A DNA stretch of 7,129 nt from an uncultured Candidatus Pelagibacter sp. (GTDB taxonomy: Bacteria > Pseudomonadota > Alphaproteobacteria > Pelagibacterales > Pelagibacteraceae). The notes beneath the pieces are model-generated. The model made no database searches, was not told the DNA's origin, and worked only from the letters and a program-made list of their open reading frames with translations. Made by a program: the position numbers and the translations under genes. Below are positions 1 to 5,692 of the stretch, in pieces. Within the stretch, counting starts at the first letter, position 1; each line of letters opens with the position of its first letter. The DNA lies in contig CALCPL010000106.1 of the NCBI GenBank assembly GCA_937897125.1, forward strand, positions 1 to 7,129. Direction: 5' to 3'.

Positions 1-1
1 C

Positions 2-373
2 CTTGATAAATCTGACATAAAAAAAATTAAAAAAATTAAGATAATTAATCTATGGGTAGTTAGGCAATTAAAAAATGAATATAATCCAATTCATTATCAT
101 GAGGGACAATTGTCAGGAGTTGGGTATCTTAAAATCCCAAAAGATATGAATCAAAATAAACTAGTTAAGAATAAAAAGATTAAAACTAATGGAACAATTG
201 ATTTTATTAATGGTCAAAAAAACTTTTTAAGTAAAAGTATCTATAATTTAAACCCTAAATTAGGAGATCTATTGATTTTTCCAAATTATTTAATGCATAC
301 AGCTTATCCATTTAACGTTGATGGTGAGAGAAGATCCTTCTCATTTAATGCTAAAATATTATTCAAGAAGTGA
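2..373 (+). CDS. 2OG-Fe(II) oxygenase-like protein, C-terminal fragment (5' end outside window)
   Basis: The frame is open from base 2 to the TGA at 371-373, giving 123 residues with no credible start, so the gene is cut by the left edge. The fragment looks like the 2OG-Fe(II) oxygenase family with the HxH...SGVxYL pattern (the TIGR02466/PF13759 type, recognised from memory). Visible motifs are H31-Y-H33 followed by LSGVGYL, then a GDLLIFP strand leading to H99, and E-R110-R111-SFSFN. The two histidine sites fit iron ligands, and the arginine fits the group that holds 2-oxoglutarate. The fragment contains most of the catalytic barrel. A TTG at 110 opens a shorter reading, but it lies after the first histidine pair and would destroy the metal site, so it is not the start. 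The substrate cannot be deduced. The next gene starts 162 nt downstream behind its own leader, so the two are probably not co-regulated. Confidence 0.75.
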   Translation, partial: LDKSDIKKIKKIKIINLWVVRQLKNEYNPIHYHEGQLSGVGYLKIPKDMNQNKLVKNKKIKTNGTIDFINGQKNFLSKSIYNLNPKLGDLLIFPNYLMHTAYPFNVDGERRSFSFNAKILFKK

Positions 374-402
374 TTTACTAATCAGTCTATTAGATATATA
401 AA
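374..402 (+). promoter_or_regulatory. candidate sigma70-type promoter for the riboswitch leader
   Basis: TTTACT at 374-379 matches 4 of 6 positions of the -35 consensus. It is followed after 17 nt by TATAAA at 397-402, a 5 of 6 match to the -10 consensus. Initiation would fall at about 404-409, which places the SAM-II-like aptamer at the extreme 5' end of the transcript. In such AT-rich DNA similar matches arise by chance, so the position relative to the aptamer is the main support. Confidence 0.4.
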
Positions 403-403
403 T

Positions 404-450
404 AGTTTAACCGATTTGATCCATATTGCAGGTACTAACTGCTAAAAAGG
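404..450 (+). promoter_or_regulatory. SAM-II-like riboswitch aptamer (upstream member of a tandem)
   Basis: Two conserved strings of the SAM-II H-type pseudoknot are present in the right order: CCATATTGCA at 421-430 and GCTAAAAAGG at 441-450. They can pair as in SAM-II (CC with GG, U residues with the A run, GC with GC). A first stem is possible between ACC 410-412 and GGT 431-433. It can extend outward through A409 with T436 and AGTT 404-407 with AACT 437-440, across small bulges. The stretch GATTTGAT at 413-420 resembles the U-rich loop segment that contacts the first stem in the known structure. SAM-II binds S-adenosylmethionine and usually represses methionine-cycle genes. I see no clear intrinsic terminator after it, so its output is uncertain. 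The stem is weaker than in textbook examples. Confidence 0.7.
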
Positions 451-487
451 AAATCATTTAATAATTGGTAAAGGTAGTTGGACTATA

Positions 488-528
488 TTGTGCACCTTGC
501 ATAAAGCCAAAGCACTAAAAAGGTAAGG
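488..528 (+). promoter_or_regulatory. SAM-V-like riboswitch overlapping the ribosome binding site
   Basis: The segment folds as an H-type pseudoknot. Stem 1 is GTGC 490-493 with GCAC 512-515. The loop begins ACCTTGCATAAAGCC, and ACCTT 494-498 pairs with AAGGT 520-524 downstream of the conserved CTAAAAAGG core at 515-523. This matches the SAM-V class known from marine alphaproteobacteria, which shares its binding core with SAM-II. The pseudoknot strand AAGGT is part of AAGGTAAGGA (520-529), the Shine-Dalgarno sequence of the gene starting at 536. SAM binding should therefore hide the ribosome binding site and repress translation of the methyltransferase. Position, core and target gene agree; ligand specificity is inferred from the class. 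Confidence 0.85.
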
Positions 529-535
529 AATAAAA

Positions 536-1444
536 ATGGATATTAACTTTTTTAAAACAACACGAATTTTAGATGGTGGTATGGGGCAAGAATTATTGGC
601 TCGTGGTATGAAAGCAAATGGAACATTATGGAGTGCTAATGCTGTATTAAAAGAAGAATACCATCAACTTTTATTAGATACTCATTTAGATTTTATTAAA
701 GCAGGTGCTGAAGTTATTGTTACAGCCACTTTTACCACTAGACGAATAAGATTACGTGACAATAAAATTGAAGATAAGTTTGAATACTTAAACAAAAAAG
801 CTGGTGAGATAGCTCAGAAAGCTAAAGAACAATATCCTAATGTTTTAATTGCAGGCGGTCTTCCACCTCAATATTTAACATACGAAGAAGATACAAGACC
901 AGATAATGAAATTAAGCAAAATTTTTATGATCAAGCAAAACTATTAGATCCTTATATTGATTTTTTTTACTTAGATGTTTTGTCTAGTGTAAAAGAGTTT
1001 AAATTAGCAATTGAAGCAATTAAAGAATTTAACAAGCCTTACTTAATGGGTGCTCACATTTCTGAAGGAGTAAATCTTCCAAGTGGTGAAAAAATATCGG
1101 ATATTATTAACAATATTAACCATAAAAATTTACTAGGATTAATTTTATCCTGTGTTTCTCCTGAAAACTTTTCTGAAAATTTAGAAGAAGTAAAAAATTT
1201 AGGTGTTCCGTTTGGATTTAAGCTTAATGCTTTTGTTACAACTAAACCTAAAGATGGTTACACTAATAGTTACAATGTCAGTAAAACTGGTAACCCAAAT
1301 GAATTTTTGGGTCAAAGAAAAGATTTAACACCTGAGTTGATGGCAAATTTTGTTAAAAAATTTAAAGATGCTGGTGCAACTATTTTAGGTGGATGTTGTG
1401 AAACGAGACCTTCTCATATTAAAGAAATGGTTCAGTTTAAGTAG
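536..1444 (+). CDS. bhmT: homocysteine S-methyltransferase (BHMT/MmuM family)
   Basis: This 302-residue cytosolic enzyme should transfer a methyl group to homocysteine to form methionine. The N-terminal ILDGGMGQEL (11-20) is the homocysteine-binding signature of the family. The zinc-binding cysteines are all present: Cys206 in SCVSPENF and Cys287-Cys288 in GGCCE near the C terminus. The length fits the compact single-domain barrel. The ATG at 536 follows AAGGTAAGGA by 6 nt, and this site lies inside the SAM-V pseudoknot, which settles both the start and the likely regulation. The methyl donor is not evident from sequence. Betaine is the best guess because this riboswitch-controlled gene is called bhmT in SAR11, but S-methylmethionine or another donor is possible. 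The 3' end overlaps the convergent transporter gene by 8 nt. Confidence 0.88.
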   Translation: MDINFFKTTRILDGGMGQELLARGMKANGTLWSANAVLKEEYHQLLLDTHLDFIKAGAEVIVTATFTTRRIRLRDNKIEDKFEYLNKKAGEIAQKAKEQYPNVLIAGGLPPQYLTYEEDTRPDNEIKQNFYDQAKLLDPYIDFFYLDVLSSVKEFKLAIEAIKEFNKPYLMGAHISEGVNLPSGEKISDIINNINHKNLLGLILSCVSPENFSENLEEVKNLGVPFGFKLNAFVTTKPKDGYTNSYNVSKTGNPNEFLGQRKDLTPELMANFVKKFKDAGATILGGCCETRPSHIKEMVQFK

Positions 1445-2324
1445 TTTTTTTTTGATCTGCTTTTTTAACAAAGTAAATTCCAACAACGACTGCTAATAAA
1501 GATAATAAGACTTTAGGTGTTATTATTTCTTTTAGGAAAATATAACTAAGTATAGTTCCAAATATTGGAATTAAGTAAGAGACTTGTGACTGAAATATAA
1601 GACCATTGTCTTTTAAAATTTTAAATCTTAACAACCAAGCAACACCTGTTGAAACCATTCCTAAATAAACTACCGATATTGTAGATTCAATACTTGGAAC
1701 TGTGTTCCATGGTTTTTCAATAAAATAAACAAATGGTATTAGAATTAAGATAGCCCATATTAAAATAGAGCCTGTTACATTTTCATTTTTTTTCTTGCTG
1801 ATTTTAAGAGTTAAAACTCCTCCAATAACATAGCAAGTTGACCCAAGTAATATTAATAAAGCAGAAATAAAATTACTATCATTTATTAATAAATTATCTG
1901 AAAACAAATAAATAATTCCTGAAAAACCGATTAGTATTCCAAAAGTTTTGACTGAATTGAACTTTTCATTTTTTGTGTAAAAGTGACCTAATATTGTTGA
2001 GCTTAAAGGTGTTGTTGACATTAAGATTGCAGCCAAATTACTTTGTACAGATTTCACGCCATAAGCTATCAAGAAAAAAGGTAATACCAAATTGACAAAT
2101 CCTATTATAGCAAACCAATACCAATCTTTAGAAAATGCTTCTATTTTAATTTTTTTGTAAAAACATAATAACAATACTGGAATAGATCCAAAAAAAACTC
2201 TCAAGAATGCAATCGTGATAGGTCCAAAAGACTCTGTTGCAATTTTAATATTGAAAAAAGCTGACGCCCATATTAAAGCTAAAACTACTAATAAGGTATA
2301 ATCGATTAGTTTAGGTTGTCTCAT
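1437..2324 (-). CDS. EamA/DMT-family transporter, ten membrane segments
   Basis: This 295-residue inner-membrane protein is built almost entirely of hydrophobic segments. Ten can be placed at about 9-29, 36-56, 68-88, 95-115, 126-142, 151-173, 184-202, 214-234, 243-263 and 270-286. It therefore has the two repeated five-helix EamA units typical of drug/metabolite transporters. The LIWASAFFNIKIA stretch in helix 1 and FLR at the start of helix 2 are characteristic. It ends with a basic tail rich in lysine. The family exports or imports amino acids, nucleobases and other metabolites, and the substrate cannot be read from the sequence. Its ATG shares the ATGA overlap with the stop of the deacylase gene upstream, so the pair is probably translationally coupled. 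The last 8 nt overlap the convergent methyltransferase gene. An A9 run in the coding strand near the 3' end (T9 at 1445-1453 on the plus strand) could slip, but only the final few residues would change. Confidence 0.88.
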   Translation of the reverse strand: MRQPKLIDYTLLVVLALIWASAFFNIKIATESFGPITIAFLRVFFGSIPVLLLCFYKKIKIEAFSKDWYWFAIIGFVNLVLPFFLIAYGVKSVQSNLAAILMSTTPLSSTILGHFYTKNEKFNSVKTFGILIGFSGIIYLFSDNLLINDSNFISALLILLGSTCYVIGGVLTLKISKKKNENVTGSILIWAILILIPFVYFIEKPWNTVPSIESTISVVYLGMVSTGVAWLLRFKILKDNGLIFQSQVSYLIPIFGTILSYIFLKEIITPKVLLSLLAVVVGIYFVKKADQKKTT

Positions 2325-2800
2325 TCAATTATATCTTTGATTTTTCCATTGGTAATTTTTTGAATATTAATAAAGTTTATTTTAAATACACAGTTTGGAT
2401 GTCCAGCTGCTGCAAAAAGCTGATTAAACCTTTCTAAAGATTTGTCTATTATAATCTCAATCTTGTTTAAATGACCAATGGGTGAAACACCACCAATTGT
2501 GTACCCAGTTTGGGTTTTAACTTCTTCTGGTGATGCCATTGAAATATCTTTTTTATCTTTAAATTTTTTAAGTTTATTTAATGAACACCTCTTATCTCCT
2601 GCTACTAAACATAAGATAAAATCATCCCCAGCCCTAAAAAGTAAGCTTTTGACAATCGCGCCTACATTACAATCTAAAGCTTTAGCAGCGTCTTGTGCTG
2701 TTCTTGCTGAATCTTCTAAAATAATTACCTCTAAAGATTGGTCAAAACTCTTAAGAAATTTTTCTGCTCTTTTAACGGGCTCTTTATCTAATAAGCTCAT
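2321..2800 (-). CDS. YbaK/EbsC-family aminoacyl-tRNA deacylase
   Basis: This 159-residue protein belongs to the YbaK/ProX editing family, which hydrolyses mischarged tRNAs such as Cys-tRNA(Pro) or Ala-tRNA(Pro). Visible features are TAQDAAKAL, the conserved lysine K51 in IVKSLLFR, CLVAGDKRCSLNKLKK, and the GGVSPIGH loop at 103-110; all are standard for the family. I chose the ATG at 2800 (MSLLDKEPVK). A longer reading begins at a TTG at 2833 and adds 11 residues, but neither start has a strong Shine-Dalgarno and the shorter form matches the usual family length and N terminus. The exact tRNA specificity is unknown. The stop overlaps the transporter ATG by 4 nt (2321-2324). A functional link between the two is not obvious; tight packing in a small genome is enough to explain it. 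Confidence 0.87.
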   Translation of the reverse strand: MSLLDKEPVKRAEKFLKSFDQSLEVIILEDSARTAQDAAKALDCNVGAIVKSLLFRAGDDFILCLVAGDKRCSLNKLKKFKDKKDISMASPEEVKTQTGYTIGGVSPIGHLNKIEIIIDKSLERFNQLFAAAGHPNCVFKINFINIQKITNGKIKDIIE

Positions 2801-2947
2801 ATTGCAACTATTAATTGATTGATAATTTAACAAATAATGATGTAATTCATATGTAAAAAACGCATAGGTGATATTTATTATTCAAGCAATATTATCAAGA
2901 AAATATTTGTTATCTATTGGATACAAAATTTAAAAAAGGGAGAAACT
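2801..2947. promoter_or_regulatory. divergent intergenic region between the deacylase gene and glnA
   Basis: These 147 nt must hold the promoters of both divergent units. The glnA ribosome binding site is clear: AAAAAAGGGAGA (2932-2943) lies 4 nt before the ATG. An imperfect palindrome sits just upstream: TTTGT 2906-2910 plus ATC 2912-2914 pairs with GAT 2920-2922 plus ACAAA 2923-2927, around the loop TATTG, with one bulged T. It could be an operator or a short leader hairpin. No convincing -35/-10 pair, sigma54 site or riboswitch could be assigned by eye. Confidence 0.4.
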
Positions 2948-4354
2948 ATGACTGCTGCTAACGTATTAAAATTCATGAAAGAAAAAGAAGTTGAGTTTGT
3001 TGACTTAAGATTTTCTGACCCAAGAGGTAAGCTTCAACACTTAACAATGGATCACACTATTGTTGATGAAGAAATGTTAAATGAAGGTGTGTTTTTTGAT
3101 GGTTCATCTATTGCTGGTTGGAAGGCTATTAACGAGTCTGATATGATCTTAAAACCAGATACTTCAAGACTTATTATGGATCCTTTTACTTCACATAACA
3201 CATTAATTCTTTTTTGTGATATTTTAGATGCTGTTAAAAGATCTCCTTATGAAAGAGACCCTAGAGGAACAGCTAAAAAAGCTGAAGAATACTTAAAGAA
3301 ATCTGGTATTGGTGATAAAGCTTTTTTTGGTCCTGAGCCAGAATTTTTTGTATTTGATGACGTTAGAATTAATAATGATCCTAACAACACAGGTTTTAAA
3401 ATAGATAGTAAAGAAGGTCCTTATAACTCAGGTACGGAATATGCTAATGGAAACATGGGTCATAGACCTCCAGTAAAAGGTGGATATTTTCCAGTACCTC
3501 CTGTTGATAGTGAGCAAGATATGAGGGGTGAATATTTAAAAAGTTTAAAAGAAGTAGGTATTAAAGTTGAAAAACATCACCATGAAGTAGCACCGAGTCA
3601 ACATGAGCTAGGTATGTACTTTGGAACACTTGTTGATCAAGCTGATAATGTTCAATTATATAAATATGTAGTTCAAATGGTTACTCACTCTTTTGGAAAA
3701 ACTGCAACCTTTATGCCTAAACCAATTGCTGGTGACAATGGTTCTGGAATGCATATTCACCAATCAATTTGGAAAAATGATAAGCCAGTTTTTTCTGGTG
3801 ATAAATATGCAGGGTTATCTGAAACTGCACTTCATTACATTGGTGGTATTTTAAAACATGCAAAAGCGATTAACGCTTTTTCAAATGCTACAACAAATAG
3901 TTATAAAAGATTAATTCCTGGCTTTGAAGCACCTGTGTTACTTGCTTACTCTGCAAGAAATAGATCTGCTTCTTGTCGTATACCAATTTCATTAAGTAAA
4001 AATGGTGCAAGATGTGAAATAAGATTTCCTGATGCCTCAGGAAACCCTTACTTAACTTTTGCTGCTATGCTTATGGCTGGTTTAGATGGAATTAAAAATA
4101 AAATACACCCTGGCGAATCTTTTGATAAAGATCTTTATGATTTACCTCCAGAAGAAGTTAAAAACATTCCAACTGTTTGTGGCTCATTAAGAGAGGCCAT
4201 GGAAAGTTTAGATAAAGATAGAGAGTTTTTAACTGAAGGTAGTGTATTTACTGACGATCAAATTGATGCTTACATCGCATTAAAATTTGAAGAGATACAT
4301 AGATTTGAACATGCACCTCATCCTGTAGAATTTGAGATGTATTACAGTAGCTAA
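2948..4354 (+). CDS. glnA: type I glutamine synthetase
   Basis: This is full-length glutamine synthetase (468 residues), which makes glutamine from glutamate, ammonium and ATP in the cytosol as a dodecamer. The N-terminal beta-grasp region includes [10 protein letters not shown] (49-58). Catalytic and metal sites are intact: E130 and E132 in GPEPEFF, E213 in [12 protein letters not shown]220, H269 in GMHIHQS, R339 and R344 in [10 protein letters not shown], and E357 and R359 in CEIRFPD. Tyr397 in [10 protein letters not shown] is the position adenylylated in the GSI-beta class, so covalent control by an adenylyltransferase is possible. The start is fixed by a good Shine-Dalgarno (GGGAGA at 2938-2943). 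No glnB gene precedes it, unlike in many alphaproteobacteria. The gene stands alone on its strand between divergent and convergent neighbours. Confidence 0.98.
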   Translation: MTAANVLKFMKEKEVEFVDLRFSDPRGKLQHLTMDHTIVDEEMLNEGVFFDGSSIAGWKAINESDMILKPDTSRLIMDPFTSHNTLILFCDILDAVKRSPYERDPRGTAKKAEEYLKKSGIGDKAFFGPEPEFFVFDDVRINNDPNNTGFKIDSKEGPYNSGTEYANGNMGHRPPVKGGYFPVPPVDSEQDMRGEYLKSLKEVGIKVEKHHHEVAPSQHELGMYFGTLVDQADNVQLYKYVVQMVTHSFGKTATFMPKPIAGDNGSGMHIHQSIWKNDKPVFSGDKYAGLSETALHYIGGILKHAKAINAFSNATTNSYKRLIPGFEAPVLLAYSARNRSASCRIPISLSKNGARCEIRFPDASGNPYLTFAAMLMAGLDGIKNKIHPGESFDKDLYDLPPEEVKNIPTVCGSLREAMESLDKDREFLTEGSVFTDDQIDAYIALKFEEIHRFEHAPHPVEFEMYYSS

Positions 4355-4360
4355 GACTAA

Positions 4361-4531
4361 TTACTGTCTAGTTGTTGCGATTGTATCTTTGTTAATTCCT
4401 TTTTTAACAACGTAATCCTGTGTGCCGTTTGCACCAGTGTTTACTTCTTTTCGAAGTGTCTTAAAGAAAGTTCTTTCTTTCAATGACTTTTCTAAAGATT
4501 TAACAAGATTTTTAAATTCGAATTTGTTCAT
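4361..4531 (-). CDS. small basic protein, 56 residues, function unknown
   Basis: An ATG at 4529-4531 opens a 56-codon frame ending in TAA at 4361-4363. It fills the gap between glnA (6 nt away, convergent) and sufA. I do not recognise the protein. The first half (about 3-30) is a lysine/glutamate-rich, probably amphipathic helix (KNLVKSLEKSLKER, then FFKTLRKEV). The second half has a glycine/asparagine turn (NTGANGTQDY) followed by VVKKGINKDTIATTR. By count it has 13 K/R against 6 D/E, so it is strongly basic and may bind nucleic acid, which is only a guess. There are no cysteines, signal peptide or membrane segment. The Shine-Dalgarno is weak (AGG very close to the ATG). Support comes from its fit to an otherwise empty gap, its sensible amino acid mix and its own possible promoter. 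Conservation has not been tested. Confidence 0.55.
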   Translation of the reverse strand: MNKFEFKNLVKSLEKSLKERTFFKTLRKEVNTGANGTQDYVVKKGINKDTIATTRQ

Positions 4532-4537
4532 ACCTAT

Positions 4538-4566
4538 TTAATACCCTAGATATGTGATATTTGCAA
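4538..4566 (-). promoter_or_regulatory. possible promoter of the small 56-residue gene
   Basis: Read on the minus strand, TTGCAA (4566-4561) and TATTAA (4543-4538) are spaced by exactly 17 nt, each matching 4 of 6 consensus positions. Only 6 nt separate the -10 element from the ATG at 4531, so the transcript would be leaderless or nearly so. The matches are modest and the region is AT-rich; this is a hypothesis only. Confidence 0.22.
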
Positions 4567-4589
4567 TACTGATATGCGTTAAAGTAATA

Positions 4590-4922
4590 TTAAACTTTAA
4601 ATGATTCACCACAACCACAACGCTCAGATTCATTGGGGTTATTGAATACAAATGATGATGAAAATTCTTCTTTTTTATAGTCCATTTCAGTGCCTAATAA
4701 GTACATAACAGCTGCAGCATCCACAAAAACCTTAACACCTTTGTCCTCAATTATTTCATCTGATGGATTAATTTCTTTTGCATATTCCATTACATAAGAC
4801 ATACCAGCACAACCACCAGACTTGACTGCAACTCTAACACCAATTGAATTTGATTCAACTCCAGACATAATTTCTTTAATACGACTTGCAGCATTGTCAC
4901 TTAATTTAATTATAGGGTTCAT
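4590..4922 (-). CDS. sufA: A-type iron-sulfur carrier (HesB/IscA/SufA family)
   Basis: This 110-residue cytosolic protein is an A-type carrier that receives Fe-S clusters from the SUF scaffold and hands them to target enzymes. The three conserved cluster-binding cysteines are in place: C38 in SGGCAGMSY, and C102 and C104 in the C-terminal CGCGESF. The length equals that of typical family members. It is the last visible gene of the suf operon. Its ATG overlaps the stop of sufT by one base (TAATG), which implies translational coupling. The name sufA is chosen from the operon context; iscA or erpA would be equally defensible from sequence alone. Just after its stop is an AT-only inverted repeat (4579-4600) too weak to call a terminator. 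Confidence 0.93.
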   Translation of the reverse strand: MNPIIKLSDNAASRIKEIMSGVESNSIGVRVAVKSGGCAGMSYVMEYAKEINPSDEIIEDKGVKVFVDAAAVMYLLGTEMDYKKEEFSSSFVFNNPNESERCGCGESFKV

Positions 4923-5218
4923 TATAAATTTAACTCCAATTTAGCAGCTTCTGACATCATTGATTTTTCCCAAGGTGGTTCAAAAACTAAATCTAGATCA
5001 ACTTCTTCAATACCTTCTACTTGCATTGCACTATCTTTAACTTCCTGAGGTAAACTTTCTGCAACAGGACAATTTGGTGTAGTCAAGGTCATTATAATTT
5101 TAGCCTTAGACTCGTTTACCTTAACATCATAAATTAAACCTAATTCATAAATATTGACCGGTATCTCTGGGTCATAAATTTTTCTAATTTCAGCTATTAC
5201 TTGTTCTCTTAAATCCAT
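4922..5218 (-). CDS. sufT: SufT, MIP18/DUF59-type Fe-S assembly factor
   Basis: This 98-residue protein consists of a single MIP18 (DUF59) domain, which assists Fe-S cluster maturation in SUF systems. Characteristic segments are YDPEIPVNIYELGLIYDV (15-32), the TTPNCPVAE loop with the conserved Cys50, and the C-terminal VDLDLVFEPPWEKSMMSEAAK. This C terminus matches the short SufT form rather than the longer PaaD-type proteins. It lies between sufU (3 nt upstream) and sufA (1-nt overlap). There is no visible Shine-Dalgarno, so reinitiation after sufU is the likely way it is translated. Its precise biochemical role is less well settled than those of SufS and SufU. Confidence 0.92.
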   Translation of the reverse strand: MDLREQVIAEIRKIYDPEIPVNIYELGLIYDVKVNESKAKIIMTLTTPNCPVAESLPQEVKDSAMQVEGIEEVDLDLVFEPPWEKSMMSEAAKLELNL

Positions 5219-5221
5219 AAT

Positions 5222-5692
5222 TTAATCTAATTTTTCAGTATTAATTTCTTCTTGAGTATTGTCAATTGCAGAAATTAAAGTATGCCATGATAAAGTCGCA
5301 CATTTAACTCTCATTGGATATTTTTTTACTCCAGATAAGCACATTAATTTAGTTTTTTCATCCTCTTTTAAATTTTCTGAATTTAATTTAGGGTTTTCTT
5401 TTATCATCCCTAAAAAATCTTCTACAATTTCTTTAGCTTCATGTTCATTCTTACCTTTAATTAAGTCTGTCATAATTGAAGCTGACGCCATTGAGATAGC
5501 ACAACCACTACCTTCAAAAGAAATATCTTCTACTATTTTTTGTCCATTAAGTTTTAAATAAACATGTACATTATCACCACATAAAGGATTATGTCCTTTA
5601 GCATCTTTATTAAAATCATCAGTCTTACCAAGGTTTCTTGGATTTTTACCATGCTCTAGTATTATTTCTTGATATAATTCTTTTAAGTTCAT
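5222..5692 (-). CDS. sufU: SufU-type sulfur-transfer protein (IscU/NifU-N fold)
   Basis: This 156-residue protein accepts persulfide sulfur from SufS and relays it to the SufBCD scaffold. Ligand residues are visible at C38 and D40 in NPLCGDNV, C64 in GSGCAISMASASIM, and C131 in RVKCATLSWHTL. The roughly 67-residue distance between C64 and C131 includes an insertion (GKNEHEAKEIVEDFL to MCLSGVKKYPMR). This insertion, with the SGVKKYPMRVKC signature, marks SufU rather than the scaffold IscU. In well-studied SufU the Cys/Asp set binds zinc; the same is assumed here. The ATG overlaps the sufS stop by 4 nt, consistent with the two partners being made together. No sufE gene is visible in the window, so SufU probably takes the SufE role. 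Confidence 0.93.
   Translation of the reverse strand: MNLKELYQEIILEHGKNPRNLGKTDDFNKDAKGHNPLCGDNVHVYLKLNGQKIVEDISFEGSGCAISMASASIMTDLIKGKNEHEAKEIVEDFLGMIKENPKLNSENLKEDEKTKLMCLSGVKKYPMRVKCATLSWHTLISAIDNTQEEINTEKLD

Noticed and set aside
378..393. Hairpin CTAAT/ATTAG with a 6-nt loop just after the oxygenase stop, as a terminator
   Set aside because: The stem is only 5 bp and AT-rich, there is no U tract, and it overlaps the candidate promoter spacer.
2478..2822. Plus-strand open frame of 114 codons
   Set aside because: It lies antisense to the well-supported YbaK-type gene and resembles no family; it is a shadow of that gene's codon use.
2801..2833. TTG start at 2833 adding 11 residues to the YbaK-type protein
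   Set aside because: There is no Shine-Dalgarno advantage, TTG is a rarer start, and the ATG at 2800 gives the usual family N terminus and length.
4579..4600. Inverted repeat TTAAAG/CTTTAA at the end of sufA as an intrinsic terminator
   Set aside because: Six AT-dominated pairs with a 10-nt loop and no following U run on the minus strand do not support a terminator call.
5259..5561. Plus-strand open frame of 100 codons
   Set aside because: It is fully antisense to sufU, which has all family motifs.
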